The translations under genes were made by a program, and so were the position numbers. Of a stretch of DNA of 64,000 nucleotides, positions 26,536 through 37,493 are shown piece by piece. The stretch's first letter is position 1. The number at the start of each line of letters is the position of its first letter. The stretch comes from Comamonas sp. KCTC 72670 (lineage in GTDB: Bacteria; Myxococcota; Myxococcia; Myxococcales; Myxococcaceae), in the NCBI GenBank assembly GCA_014656495.1, contig BNCN01000001.1, positions 558,001 through 622,000 of the forward strand, in the 5' to 3' direction. The notes under the pieces are model-generated. The model was not told the origin of the DNA and ran no database searches. It saw only the letters and a program-made list of their open reading frames with translations.

Positions 26536-27714
26536 GTGAACGACAGGAAGACACGGCGGGTCATGCCCGCGGTCGAAGTCATCCGGCGCCCGGCATCGAC
26601 GCCCGGCACGGCCGCTCCGACCCCGACTCCGGCGCCCACGCCGCGCCCCACCCCACGCCCCACGGGCGTGGCGCCCACGCCTCGGCCCACGACGGCCCCG
26701 GCCCCCCTGGCTACGCCCCGTCCCACGCCCGCGGAGCCTCCGCTGGCACCGCGTCCGACACCGGCACCGACGGCGGCGACTCCGGCTCCCACGCCCCGCC
26801 CCACGGGCATGGCGCCCAGCCCCCGGCCGCTCGCTCCCCGTCCCACGGGTGCGGGTGGTGGCGCTCCGGCGCCTGGCCGGGCTCCCGGCGGCTTCGGTGG
26901 ACGGCCCGGCGGATTCCGGCCCTCCACGCCCCGGCCCCCCCCCACGCCCGAGCAGGTCCAGGCGCTGGCGGTGCGTGAGCGCGTCCCCGCGCGCATCGCC
27001 AAGGGCGAGCTGGAAGGGAAGATGAAGTGCCGCATCTGGCGCAAGCTGCACGCCGAGGAGGCGAAGCGCTTCGACCAGGTGTACGAGCTGATGGGTCAGA
27101 CGCCCAGCCTGTCCCTGGGCGACGCCTTCGGCGTGCTCCAGAGCGGCATGACGGTGGCGGAGTTCATGGCCCGCAAGGAGCGCACCCAGCGCAAGGCGGC
27201 CATCAAGCAGGCGCGCGGCGAGGTGGAGAATGCCGTGGTGGCGGAGTTCCTCGCCACCCTCATCCGCGACAAGACCGAGGTCTCCGTGGTGCTGGCGGAG
27301 CGCTCCCTGCTCGACACCCTGCAGGCCGAGGAGCCCATCGCCCTGGCGCTGGAGCGCACCGGCAGGCTGGAGAAGCTGCAGGTGGTGCTCCTGTCCCGCC
27401 GCGCGGACTGGGAGCGGCTGTTGCCGGGCCTGGAGCGCGACGCGAAGCTGACGCAGAAGCCCTCGGCCGTGGCACGTCAGCCGGACAAGCGCCCCCACTC
27501 GGATCCTCGCGCCTTCCTGGACCACATCGGCACGACGCCGCGGCTGGTGCTGCGCAACGGCATCACCCTGCAGCTTCCGCTGCTGCGCGTGGGCCGGTTC
27601 GACCTGTTGCTCGGTGAAGAGGGACACGAGGTCTTCGTCCCGCTGCACGCCCTGCTCCGCTTCGAGCCCGCTCCTTCCACCCCCGACGAGAGCGCCCCCG
27701 CGGACGAGGCCTGA
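26536..27714 (+). CDS. Pro/Thr-repeat protein with Hfq/Sm-like C-terminal domain
   Basis: This 392-residue protein starts at GTG 26536. Residues ~20-135 are a low-complexity stretch of APTPRPT-type repeats, followed by a charged helical middle (about 140-300). The end (about 322-376) has RLVLRNGITLQL, then GRFDLLLGEEGHEVFVPLHA, which follows the Sm1/Sm2 pattern of Hfq (VNGIKL..FD..LL...VYKHAIS). I infer an RNA-binding Sm fold attached to a long disordered arm; the YKHA signature is only partly kept (VPLHAL). It follows the small lipoprotein gene and precedes the cupredoxin gene by 54 bp. Confidence 0.6.
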   Translation: MNDRKTRRVMPAVEVIRRPASTPGTAAPTPTPAPTPRPTPRPTGVAPTPRPTTAPAPLATPRPTPAEPPLAPRPTPAPTAATPAPTPRPTGMAPSPRPLAPRPTGAGGGAPAPGRAPGGFGGRPGGFRPSTPRPPPTPEQVQALAVRERVPARIAKGELEGKMKCRIWRKLHAEEAKRFDQVYELMGQTPSLSLGDAFGVLQSGMTVAEFMARKERTQRKAAIKQARGEVENAVVAEFLATLIRDKTEVSVVLAERSLLDTLQAEEPIALALERTGRLEKLQVVLLSRRADWERLLPGLERDAKLTQKPSAVARQPDKRPHSDPRAFLDHIGTTPRLVLRNGITLQLPLLRVGRFDLLLGEEGHEVFVPLHALLRFEPAPSTPDESAPADEA

Positions 27715-27768
27715 GGCCCGTCACCGCGGGGCGCGCGGCACCGCCTCGACTTCACCGCTGAGACCTTC

Positions 27769-28179
27769 ATGCGCCAGTTCATCTCCCGCATCATCAAGCC
27801 CTGGCTCGCCCTGGCCGCGACGGCCGCCATGGTGGGCATCACCCAGCAGGGTTGCACCAAGTCCCCCGACGTGGAGCAGGCGCCGATCACCCCCGAGAAG
27901 CGGGAGAACGGCGTGCGCATCGTGGAGCTGTCCGTCACGGAGAAGGGCTACGAGCCCAGCCCCGTGAACCTCAAGAAGGGCGAGCCGGTGAAGCTGGTGG
28001 TGACGCGCAAGACGGACCACACGTGCGCCACCGAGGTCGTCATGGACGGCTACGACATCAACACGCCGCTGCCGCTCAACGAGGCGGTGGAGATTGCCTT
28101 CACGCCGAAGGAGTCCGGCAAGCTCGTGTACGGCTGCGCCATGAACAAGATGATTTCCGGCGTTTTCCTGGTCGACTGA
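27769..28179 (+). CDS. Secreted cupredoxin-domain protein
   Basis: This 136-residue protein has an N-terminal signal (about 1-28) and a beta-sandwich of the cupredoxin_1 type. Likely copper ligands are in HTCATEVV (His84, Cys86) and YGCAMNKMISG (Cys123, Met125, Met128), the common C...CxM layout of small periplasmic copper-binding cupredoxins. Cys29 at the signal end (TQQGC) is a poor lipobox, so lipidation is doubtful. A role in periplasmic copper binding or electron transfer is inferred from fold only. Confidence 0.8.
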   Translation: MRQFISRIIKPWLALAATAAMVGITQQGCTKSPDVEQAPITPEKRENGVRIVELSVTEKGYEPSPVNLKKGEPVKLVVTRKTDHTCATEVVMDGYDINTPLPLNEAVEIAFTPKESGKLVYGCAMNKMISGVFLVD

Positions 28180-28237
28180 AGGACGCTGGCCGATTTCTGG
28201 GCAGCGCCGCCGGGAGGAGTAGTCTCCGCGCCCTGAA

Positions 28238-31204
28238 ATGGGCGGCGCGGCGGAGCTCTTCACCCGGCATGTCTTCCTCGACCTCGAAACCACGGGGCTG
28301 GACCCTCGTGTCGACGAGGTCATCGAGCTGGGCTGCATCTTCTTCGAGGACGGACGCGAGGTGGGCCGCTTCGCGCGCCTGTACTCGGCGTCGCGGCCCC
28401 TCCCCCTCACCATCCGGCGGCTGACGGGCCTGACGGATGCCGACCTCGCGGGCAAGCCGCGCTTCGGCACCGACCTCGCGGAGCTGCGCACGCTGCTCAC
28501 CGGCTGGACGGTGGTCGCGCACAACGCGCCCTTCGAAAAAGGCTTCCTACCGGACCTGCTGGGCCCCATCCGCGCGCCGGTGCTCGACTCGTGCGAGCTG
28601 ATGCACTACCTGCACCCGGAGCTGACCAGCCACTCGCTGGAGTCGCTGCTGCGCTGGGCCGGGCTCGCCCTGCGCCAGCCGCACCGCGCCGTGTCCGACT
28701 GCGAGGCGGTGTACTCGGTGCTGGTCCACGCCATGGACCGCTGCATCCGAGAGGGCCGCGGCGATGACGTGGTGGACCTGCTCGCCGCATTGGACCCACG
28801 CAAGGGCGCGGAGCTGCGGCTCGCCATGGAGGGCGTGGGCCTGACGCATGGCGCGTTCGGCGCCTTCGACTACGAGGAATGGCCGCTGGTGGACGTGCTG
28901 TCCCGCCTGGCCGCCGCGTGCCGCGCGGAGGCCGCGCCCCTCTCGCTGGAGGCCCAGGGCTTCCTGCGCGGGAAGCCGGAGCGGCGGCGCGCGGGAGGCG
29001 CGAGCGCCCCACCGGAGCCCGAGGCCGACACACCCGTGCTCCCGGTGCGTCCGGACGAGGTCGACGCGCTGCTGGGCGCGAGCGGAGCCCTGGAGCAGTC
29101 CGGTGAGGGCTTCGTGAGCCGCGCCGCGCAGCTCGACGTGGCGCAGGCCGTGGCGCGGGCGCTGTCGGACGGCGGGCAGCTCGCGGTGGAGGCCGGCACG
29201 GGCACGGGCAAGTCCCTGGCGTACCTGGCACCCGCGGCCCTGTTCGCGGCGCGCAACGGGCGCAAGGTGGGCGTGGCGCCGCACACCAAGACGCTGCAGG
29301 ACCAGCTCCTGGAGAAGGACCTTCCCCGGCTGCACCGCGCCACGAAGGGCGCCTTCGGCTACGCGCTGCTCAAGGGCCAGACGAACTACCTGTGCCGCCG
29401 CCGGGCACTGGAGGCCACGCGCGTGGAGCCCGGCATGGGGCACGCCGCGCGAGCGCCTCGGGCGTACCTGCGGGCGTATCTGCGGCGCAGCGGTGAAGGC
29501 GACCTGGACCGGCTGAGTCACTGGTTCCGCGAGCGCTTCCCGGTGCTGATGGCGCTGGTGCCCGCCGTGCGCTCCGAGGCGTCGACGACGCTGGGCGAGA
29601 AGTGCCCGCACTTCCACCGGTGCTTCTATCACTCGGCCGTGGCCCAGGCGCGTGAGGCGGACGTCCTGGTCATCAACCAGTCGCTCGCCTTCGCGTGGCC
29701 CGCGCGCTACCCGAAGCTGGACCATCTGGTCCTCGACGAGGCGCACGAGGTCGAGGACGTCGCGACCACCGCCCTGGCGCTGGAGCTGTCGGACCTGGCC
29801 TTCCTCCGCCTCACCGAACGGCTTCACGGCCGGGATGGACGACGCGGCCTCTTCGCCGAGCTGCGCAAGGCCCTGAGCGCCTCGCGGCGGACGGAGACGC
29901 GTTCGTTGATGGGCGAGGTGGAGGACGGTCTCCGCCGGTTGCTCGACGACGCGCGCGACCTCGGGGCGCGGGTGACGGAGCTGTGTGAGCCCTCGGCCAC
30001 CTCGGTGGGCGAGGACCCAGATGAAGGGGCGTACTCCCCGGAGCTGCGAATCACCGCGGCGGTGCGCGCCCTGCCTGCGTGGGAGCCCGTCCGCGAGGGA
30101 CTGGAGGGCGTGCGTGGCGCGCTCCAGGCGCTGCATGTCCTGATGTCCGTGCGTGTACCGGCGGCGCTCCCCGAACTCGCGGCGCGGCAGCCCGCGCTGG
30201 AGCGTGAACTGTCCGGCGCCAACACGGAGCTGGGTGAGCTGGCCATGCTCGCGGGCGAGCTGTCCGGCGAAGCCGCCCCCGGCCGGTGCTACGCCGCCAC
30301 CTCGGAGCCGAAGCGCCAGCGGTGGAGCCTGAGCGCCCAGCCGGTGGACGTGTCCGCCTACGTCTCGAAGGACTTCGCGGAGAGCAAGCGCACGCTCGTG
30401 CTCGCCTCCGCGACGCTGGGCACCGGCGACACGTTTCCCTTCGTGCTCCGCCGACTCGGGATGGACGGGCGTGGAGAACGCCCCGCGCCTCGGCTCGTGC
30501 GCGCGGCCACGCCCTTCAAGCTTCGCGAGCAGGCGTTGGTGGTGCTCGTCACCGACGCGCCGCGCGCGCATGAAGAGCCGTTCATCGAATGGGCCTCGCT
30601 CCGGATTTCGGGCCTGGCGCAGACGATGGGCGGCCGGTTGCTGGGGCTCTTCGCCTCCACGCGGCGCATGGACCGCGTGGGCGCGAGCGTGCGCACCCGG
30701 TTGGACCCTCTGGGCATCGAGGTGTTGCGGCAGTCGCGCGGACACAGCCGCTCCCTGGCCGCTCGACAGGAGCGCGACACCGGCACGGTGCTGCTGGGAA
30801 CCAAGAGCTTCTGGCAGGGCGTGGACATCCCCGGCCGAGGCGTGGGCTGCGTGTTCATCGACAAGCTGCCGCTGGAGCCCGCCCTGCGGCCCCTGGTCGC
30901 GGCGCGCGAGGAGCCCCTGTCCCGGAACGGCGGCGAGTACATCGGCTTCCTGAACTACCGGCTGCCTCGGGCACTTTTGCAACTGCGCCAGGGCGTGGGC
31001 AGGCTCATCCGCTCCACGACGGACCGGGGCGTGGTCATCATCGCGGACCCGGGCCATCCCAGCTACCGAGCCCACTTGATGGGCGCCCTGGAGGGCTACC
31101 GCGTCGAAGCCCTTCCCTGGGCCCAGGCCCGCCTCCGCATCCACGCGATGCTGAAGGAGACGGGGCTCACCGTGGAGCCCGGGCCTGAACGCACCTGGGG
31201 TTGA
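28238..31204 (+). CDS. DEDDh exonuclease fused to DinG/XPD-family helicase
   Basis: This 988-residue protein joins an N-terminal 3'-5' exonuclease of the DnaQ/epsilon type (DLETTG at 15-20, HNAPFEKGF, and HRAVSDCEA) to an XPD-like superfamily 2 helicase. Helicase motifs are Walker A (EAGTGTGKS, near 320), a DEAH box (VLDEAHEVED, near 500), and C-terminal motifs (GTKSFWQGVD, QGVGRLIRS). Three cysteines (YLC near 385, CPHFHRC near 456-462) sit where XPD has its Fe-S cluster; a fourth is not obvious. Similar exonuclease-DinG fusions occur in Firmicutes. It probably acts in DNA repair or on R-loops. Confidence 0.9.
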   Translation: MGGAAELFTRHVFLDLETTGLDPRVDEVIELGCIFFEDGREVGRFARLYSASRPLPLTIRRLTGLTDADLAGKPRFGTDLAELRTLLTGWTVVAHNAPFEKGFLPDLLGPIRAPVLDSCELMHYLHPELTSHSLESLLRWAGLALRQPHRAVSDCEAVYSVLVHAMDRCIREGRGDDVVDLLAALDPRKGAELRLAMEGVGLTHGAFGAFDYEEWPLVDVLSRLAAACRAEAAPLSLEAQGFLRGKPERRRAGGASAPPEPEADTPVLPVRPDEVDALLGASGALEQSGEGFVSRAAQLDVAQAVARALSDGGQLAVEAGTGTGKSLAYLAPAALFAARNGRKVGVAPHTKTLQDQLLEKDLPRLHRATKGAFGYALLKGQTNYLCRRRALEATRVEPGMGHAARAPRAYLRAYLRRSGEGDLDRLSHWFRERFPVLMALVPAVRSEASTTLGEKCPHFHRCFYHSAVAQAREADVLVINQSLAFAWPARYPKLDHLVLDEAHEVEDVATTALALELSDLAFLRLTERLHGRDGRRGLFAELRKALSASRRTETRSLMGEVEDGLRRLLDDARDLGARVTELCEPSATSVGEDPDEGAYSPELRITAAVRALPAWEPVREGLEGVRGALQALHVLMSVRVPAALPELAARQPALERELSGANTELGELAMLAGELSGEAAPGRCYAATSEPKRQRWSLSAQPVDVSAYVSKDFAESKRTLVLASATLGTGDTFPFVLRRLGMDGRGERPAPRLVRAATPFKLREQALVVLVTDAPRAHEEPFIEWASLRISGLAQTMGGRLLGLFASTRRMDRVGASVRTRLDPLGIEVLRQSRGHSRSLAARQERDTGTVLLGTKSFWQGVDIPGRGVGCVFIDKLPLEPALRPLVAAREEPLSRNGGEYIGFLNYRLPRALLQLRQGVGRLIRSTTDRGVVIIADPGHPSYRAHLMGALEGYRVEALPWAQARLRIHAMLKETGLTVEPGPERTWG

Positions 31205-31222
31205 GCCCTGCCTCGGTGGGGC

Positions 31223-31960
31223 TCAGTCCGCCAGCCGCGCCTTGTAGCGGGCATCCAGCGCGCGCAGTTCGTGGATGAACTCGGCCGGGGCCCCCGAACG
31301 CTCGGCCGCGACGAGGACGTTGGACAGGGTCCTCGCGTCCTCTTCGTTCGTCTCGCGGAGCCGGTTCACCATCTTCCGGGTCGCCTCGAAGAGCTCCTGG
31401 AGGTCATCCCCCTCGCGGAGTCCGTGCTGCGGCGGGCGCAGCCGGCCGTCGTGGACCTCCTGCACCATGCGGCGGATGCGGAAGAGTGGCCCCGCAACCT
31501 TGTGCGTCACCACGATGGTCCCCAGCGCCACCACGGCGATGAAGGCGACCAGGAAACCGCCCAGGACCCACCACGTGAGCTTCTGCTGCCGCTCCAGCTC
31601 GGCGCGCTGGGCGACGATGGCCGCACGCTCCGCTTCGTAGGCCGAATCGATGGCCTGCGCCTTCTCGCGGAAGGTCGCCTCGAACGCCGGGTCGTCCATC
31701 CGGGCCAAGAGCTCGTTGGACAGCGTGGCCCCGGACAGCTCCCGGCTGACCTCCGCCGCGCGCGAGCGGGCCTCCACCGCCGCCGCCGTCTCTTGCATCA
31801 ACGACTGGGCGCCGCGGACGAGGAACACGCCGAGCAGCGCCGACAGCACGAGCGTCACGGACACGATGTACGCCGTCAGCTTGAGCTGGAAGCCCGTGTC
31901 GAGGAGGAAGTTGCGCCAGCGCCGCTTGGCGGGCGCGAGGGGCGCCGTGGTCGTCGTCAT
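31223..31960 (-). CDS. Two-helix membrane protein with HAMP domain and no output domain
   Basis: This 245-residue protein has a basic N-terminus, a transmembrane helix at about 29-50, a helical periplasmic region, a second helix at about 133-155, then a HAMP domain (THKVAGPLFRIRRMVQEV) and a short coiled coil. It looks like a chemoreceptor or kinase input half whose signalling domain is absent. ATG 31960 overlaps the preceding HEAT-repeat gene by 4 bp (ATGA), so the two are translationally coupled and probably work together. Converges with the helicase gene. Confidence 0.8.
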   Translation of the reverse strand: MTTTTAPLAPAKRRWRNFLLDTGFQLKLTAYIVSVTLVLSALLGVFLVRGAQSLMQETAAAVEARSRAAEVSRELSGATLSNELLARMDDPAFEATFREKAQAIDSAYEAERAAIVAQRAELERQQKLTWWVLGGFLVAFIAVVALGTIVVTHKVAGPLFRIRRMVQEVHDGRLRPPQHGLREGDDLQELFEATRKMVNRLRETNEEDARTLSNVLVAAERSGAPAEFIHELRALDARYKARLAD

Positions 31961-32706
31961 GTCTCGCTGCTCCACTCGAAGGTCTCCGCCGCTTCCTCCA
32001 CCGCGCGCGGCACCAGGGCCTTGATGAGGTCCCCCGGCTGAGCGCCCGCGGCATTCACTTCCACCTGCCCCATCAGCGACAACTCCGGGTAGGTGAGGCA
32101 GACGAGCGCCACCCGCAGCCCGCCCCCTTCGGTCTCATGAAGCTCCGGCGTGATGCGGTAGCCGCGCACCCGGAGCTTCTTCAGTGTGCCCTTCGCGGCG
32201 GCCTTCGTCTCCTTTGCAGGCGCGAGCTGGGCCCCATTGCGCACCAGCCGCGAGCGCAGCCGCGCCTCCGTCGCCTTCACCAGCTCGGCGGACAGCTTGC
32301 CCGTGCGGTCCTTCACCGCCTCCAACTGCACGTAGAAGCGGGGCGGCCGGGCCTTGTACTCCTTCAGCGCCTCCACGGCCTCGCTCACCGCGGCCTGCAC
32401 CGAGGCGTCCGCCTCCCCCTTGTGGGCCTGGAGGCAGTCGAGCGCGTCGAGTTCCAGCAGCTTCGCCATCCCTTTCGCGGCGGCCGCGCGCACCAGTTCG
32501 CTCTCGTCCTTCAATCCAGCGCACAGCAGCGGCAGGGCCTCGGGGTCCTCGGTGGCCCCGAGCACCAGCGCCGCCTGCGAGCGCGAGCGCGGGTCCTTGC
32601 TCTTCTGGAGCTGCTTGCCCAGGAAGCCAATACGGGAGTCACCCTGGGCCAGGGCCGCGCAAGGCGCGAGGAGCAACAGGACGAGGGCGGAGGAAAACAG
32701 CTGCAT
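31957..32706 (-). CDS. Secreted HEAT-repeat protein
   Basis: This 249-residue protein has a signal peptide ending near CAALAQG, then HEAT-type helical repeats (SRSQAALVLGATEDPEALPL and SELVRAAAAKGMAKLLELDA) to about residue 115, and a C-terminal half resembling a lipoprotein beta domain. It precedes and overlaps the HAMP-only gene, suggesting a periplasmic partner for that protein. Start chosen at the ATG before the hydrophobic signal. No family name. Confidence 0.75.
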   Translation of the reverse strand: MQLFSSALVLLLLAPCAALAQGDSRIGFLGKQLQKSKDPRSRSQAALVLGATEDPEALPLLCAGLKDESELVRAAAAKGMAKLLELDALDCLQAHKGEADASVQAAVSEAVEALKEYKARPPRFYVQLEAVKDRTGKLSAELVKATEARLRSRLVRNGAQLAPAKETKAAAKGTLKKLRVRGYRITPELHETEGGGLRVALVCLTYPELSLMGQVEVNAAGAQPGDLIKALVPRAVEEAAETFEWSSET

Positions 32707-33023
32707 GTGCGGGAAGGGAGTCCGGAGAGTCTGACGTCGTCTGCCGATTGCCGAACACTTGCATGGCCTTGCACATGGTGGACAGTGGGTCATGACCGCT
32801 CCCGTCCTCGAGGATGTCCCACCTCGGGCGGCAGGTGTCTGCCCAGACCTCTGGCGGGCTCCACGGGCAGCGCCGGGCGGCCCCGGCCTCCAGATGGGCC
32901 CGTCCCCCTTGGGAAATGAGCCTCGGCGGTCCGCCCGGCCGGTGAACCCGGCAGGAATCGAGCCATTGGCTCGGGGATGTGGCGGTGATGGGGTAATGTG
33001 CGCAGCTCAGGAGGGCTCACCAG
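32707..33023. other. Intergenic region between divergent genes
   Basis: About 317 bp separate the HEAT-repeat gene (minus) from the Lys-rich gene (plus), so at least two promoters should lie here. I see no convincing -35/-10 pair, sigma-54 site, RNA gene or repeat. A GGAGGG ribosome site precedes the plus-strand GTG start. Confidence 0.6.
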
Positions 33024-33854
33024 GTGTCTTTCACGTCCCGGTTGGAAGGCCTGCTCCAGAACGTGGGGCTGGGCGGTATCGTGGGTGAGGTGCGTGCGCG
33101 GCTCGGGCTCAAAGGGCCCCAGGACACATCCGCGCCGAGAGACGCAGACTTCCCCTCCCCTGCGCCTCGCGCGGCCCCGCAACAGACCGTGGTCGAGCGC
33201 ACGCCGCGCCCCAGGCCCGTCGAGCCGCAACCCATCGACACGGCGGCCCCGGACCCCACCGTGGCCGAGCGAACGCCGCCACGCAGCGTGGTGACGGCTG
33301 ACGCGGGTCCCTCCTCGGCGGACCGTGCGGCGGCATCCCCCAAGGTGGCGTCGAAGCCACAGCGCTCGGGGGCGAAAAAGAAGAAGCCCGCGACGAAGCA
33401 GGCCCGGGCGGCCTCGAGCACCAAGTCGGAGAAGCGGACGGCCCGCTCGGCCGCGAAGCCCAAGAAGCGGACGGGCACGGCGAAGGAGCCCGCTTCGGTT
33501 TCAAACGGCAATGGCGGCTCGGCCGTGGAGCAGTTGCTGGCCGCGCTGCACGGACACCCGCGTCAGCAGGAGCTCATCTCCGCGGGCAAGCAAAAGGACC
33601 AGCTCGTCCGGTCGCTCATTCCGCTCTACCTCGCGCGCTCGCTCGACGCGGACTTCGAGGTGACGTCCGGAACGACGTCCCGATTCTGGGGAGAGCTGGG
33701 CGTCACGTATGCGGCGCCCAACGCGGCCAAGGCGCTCCGGCTGCACGGCGGCTACGCCCAGGACACCCAGAAGGGCAAGGCCATCACGCCCCGGGGCGTC
33801 CAGTACGTGGAAGAGATGCTGAGCCGTTTCGGGCACGCCACGCCGGAGACCTGA
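33024..33854 (+). CDS. Lys/Ala-rich linker protein with conserved C-terminal domain, function unknown
   Basis: This 276-residue protein starts at GTG 33024. Residues ~35-165 are low complexity: Pro/Ala first, then a very basic Lys/Ala/Arg stretch (KKKKPATKQARAASSTKSEK) like histone H1 or myxobacterial DNA-binding tails. The C-terminal ~100 residues form a compact domain (QELISAGKQKDQLVRSLIPL, RFWGELGVTYAAPNAAKALR). The tail could bind DNA or RNA by charge; this is inference. A GC hairpin follows the stop. Unrecognised family. Confidence 0.7.
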   Translation: MSFTSRLEGLLQNVGLGGIVGEVRARLGLKGPQDTSAPRDADFPSPAPRAAPQQTVVERTPRPRPVEPQPIDTAAPDPTVAERTPPRSVVTADAGPSSADRAAASPKVASKPQRSGAKKKKPATKQARAASSTKSEKRTARSAAKPKKRTGTAKEPASVSNGNGGSAVEQLLAALHGHPRQQELISAGKQKDQLVRSLIPLYLARSLDADFEVTSGTTSRFWGELGVTYAAPNAAKALRLHGGYAQDTQKGKAITPRGVQYVEEMLSRFGHATPET

Positions 33855-33861
33855 GCGGCAC

Positions 33862-33894
33862 GCCCTGCGCGTCAATGGCAGACAGACGCAGGGC
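33862..33894 (+). terminator. GC hairpin after the Lys-rich gene
   Basis: GCCCTGCG at 33862-33869 pairs with CGCAGGGC at 33887-33894; the stem can be extended past a 2-base bulge. No T-run follows, so it is a weak terminator candidate or an mRNA-stabilising hairpin. The remaining ~250 bp up to alaS show nothing else I can name. Confidence 0.4.
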
Positions 33895-34149
33895 TTCCGC
33901 AACCCTGGCCGGCACGCGCGGGGTCTCCAACTCCTTTGCCTTTGAACAAACCGCCCGCGCGCGGCCCGCCCGAACGACGAGGCCCGGGCCTGCGCGGACT
34001 CGGGGAGTGTCCGGCCCTCAACCCGTGTCCCGCTCGCCCACCTCCCGGGCGGCCGGGCGGGTCAGCCCGGGGTTCCAGGGGCCGTCCGCCCCCCCATGCA
34101 ACCACCAAGAACTCCTGCGAAGCCGCCTCTTGTGGCATATACCCACACC

Positions 34150-36839
<2,690 letters not shown>

Positions 36840-36843
<4 letters not shown>

Positions 36844-37493
36844 ACAACCACCGGGCCTCCGCTTCCGTGGCGCTCCTGGCAGCCGTGCTCGTTCTGGGCG
36901 GCTGCAAGGAGGAGTCCGTGCCCGAGTACCCGGGCGCGGGAGATGACCGGACGCTTCAGAAGCTCCGCCAGGAGGTGGACCGGGTGAATCAGGGTGGCCG
37001 CGCCACCCAGGGCCCCGAGGCCACGCGTGGAGACCCCAACGCGAAGCTCGCGGGCCTCGCCGCGGGGCTCAACGTGCCCGCCGAGCGCACCTGGGAGCTC
37101 CCCGCTCCCAACGACGCCGTGCGGCTGGACACCCTCTCCGTGAAGCTCACGGGGTTGGAGTCCTCGCACTCGGCGAAGGGCTCCGGGAAGATCAGCGTGA
37201 CTTCCGAGGACCTGTTCTTCCGCGTGCAGTTGATGACGCACAACGTGGGCAGCACGCCCATGACGCTGGACCTGGACGGGGCGAAGCTCGTCGGCACCGA
37301 GGGCCAGTCTCATGCCGTGGCCCGTGATGCACAGGCCGTCGCGGGCACCCGGCCCCTGCGGCGCACCTGGGCCCCGGACGAGCGCACCGAGGTGGTCCTC
37401 CTGTTCGAGCTTCCTCCGGAGGCCCTCCGGGATGACGGGCTGCAGCTGCTGCTTCAGGGCTCCGGGGGGGATGCGCGGATTCCCTTGAAATGA
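36840..37493 (+). CDS. Lipoprotein between alaS and the PilZ-Hsp70 gene, function unknown
   Basis: This 217-residue protein starts at a GTG overlapping the alaS stop and has a clear lipobox (LVLGGC, Cys22). A charged helix and linker lead to a beta-rich domain from about residue 90 (DTLSVKLTGLESS, FRVQLMTHNVGSTPM) resembling DUF4352-type immunoglobulin-like folds. It overlaps the downstream gene by 4 bp (ATGA), so three proteins are made by coupled translation. Its role is unknown. Confidence 0.8.

Noticed and set aside
28547..31144. Long minus-strand frame opposite the DinG-family gene
   Set aside because: No start context or recognisable domain; the plus-strand gene has complete exonuclease and helicase motifs.
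32707..33023. Searched for tRNA, riboswitch or sigma-54 sites
   Set aside because: Only scattered GC-rich palindromes; nothing meeting a tRNA cloverleaf or -24/-12 spacing.
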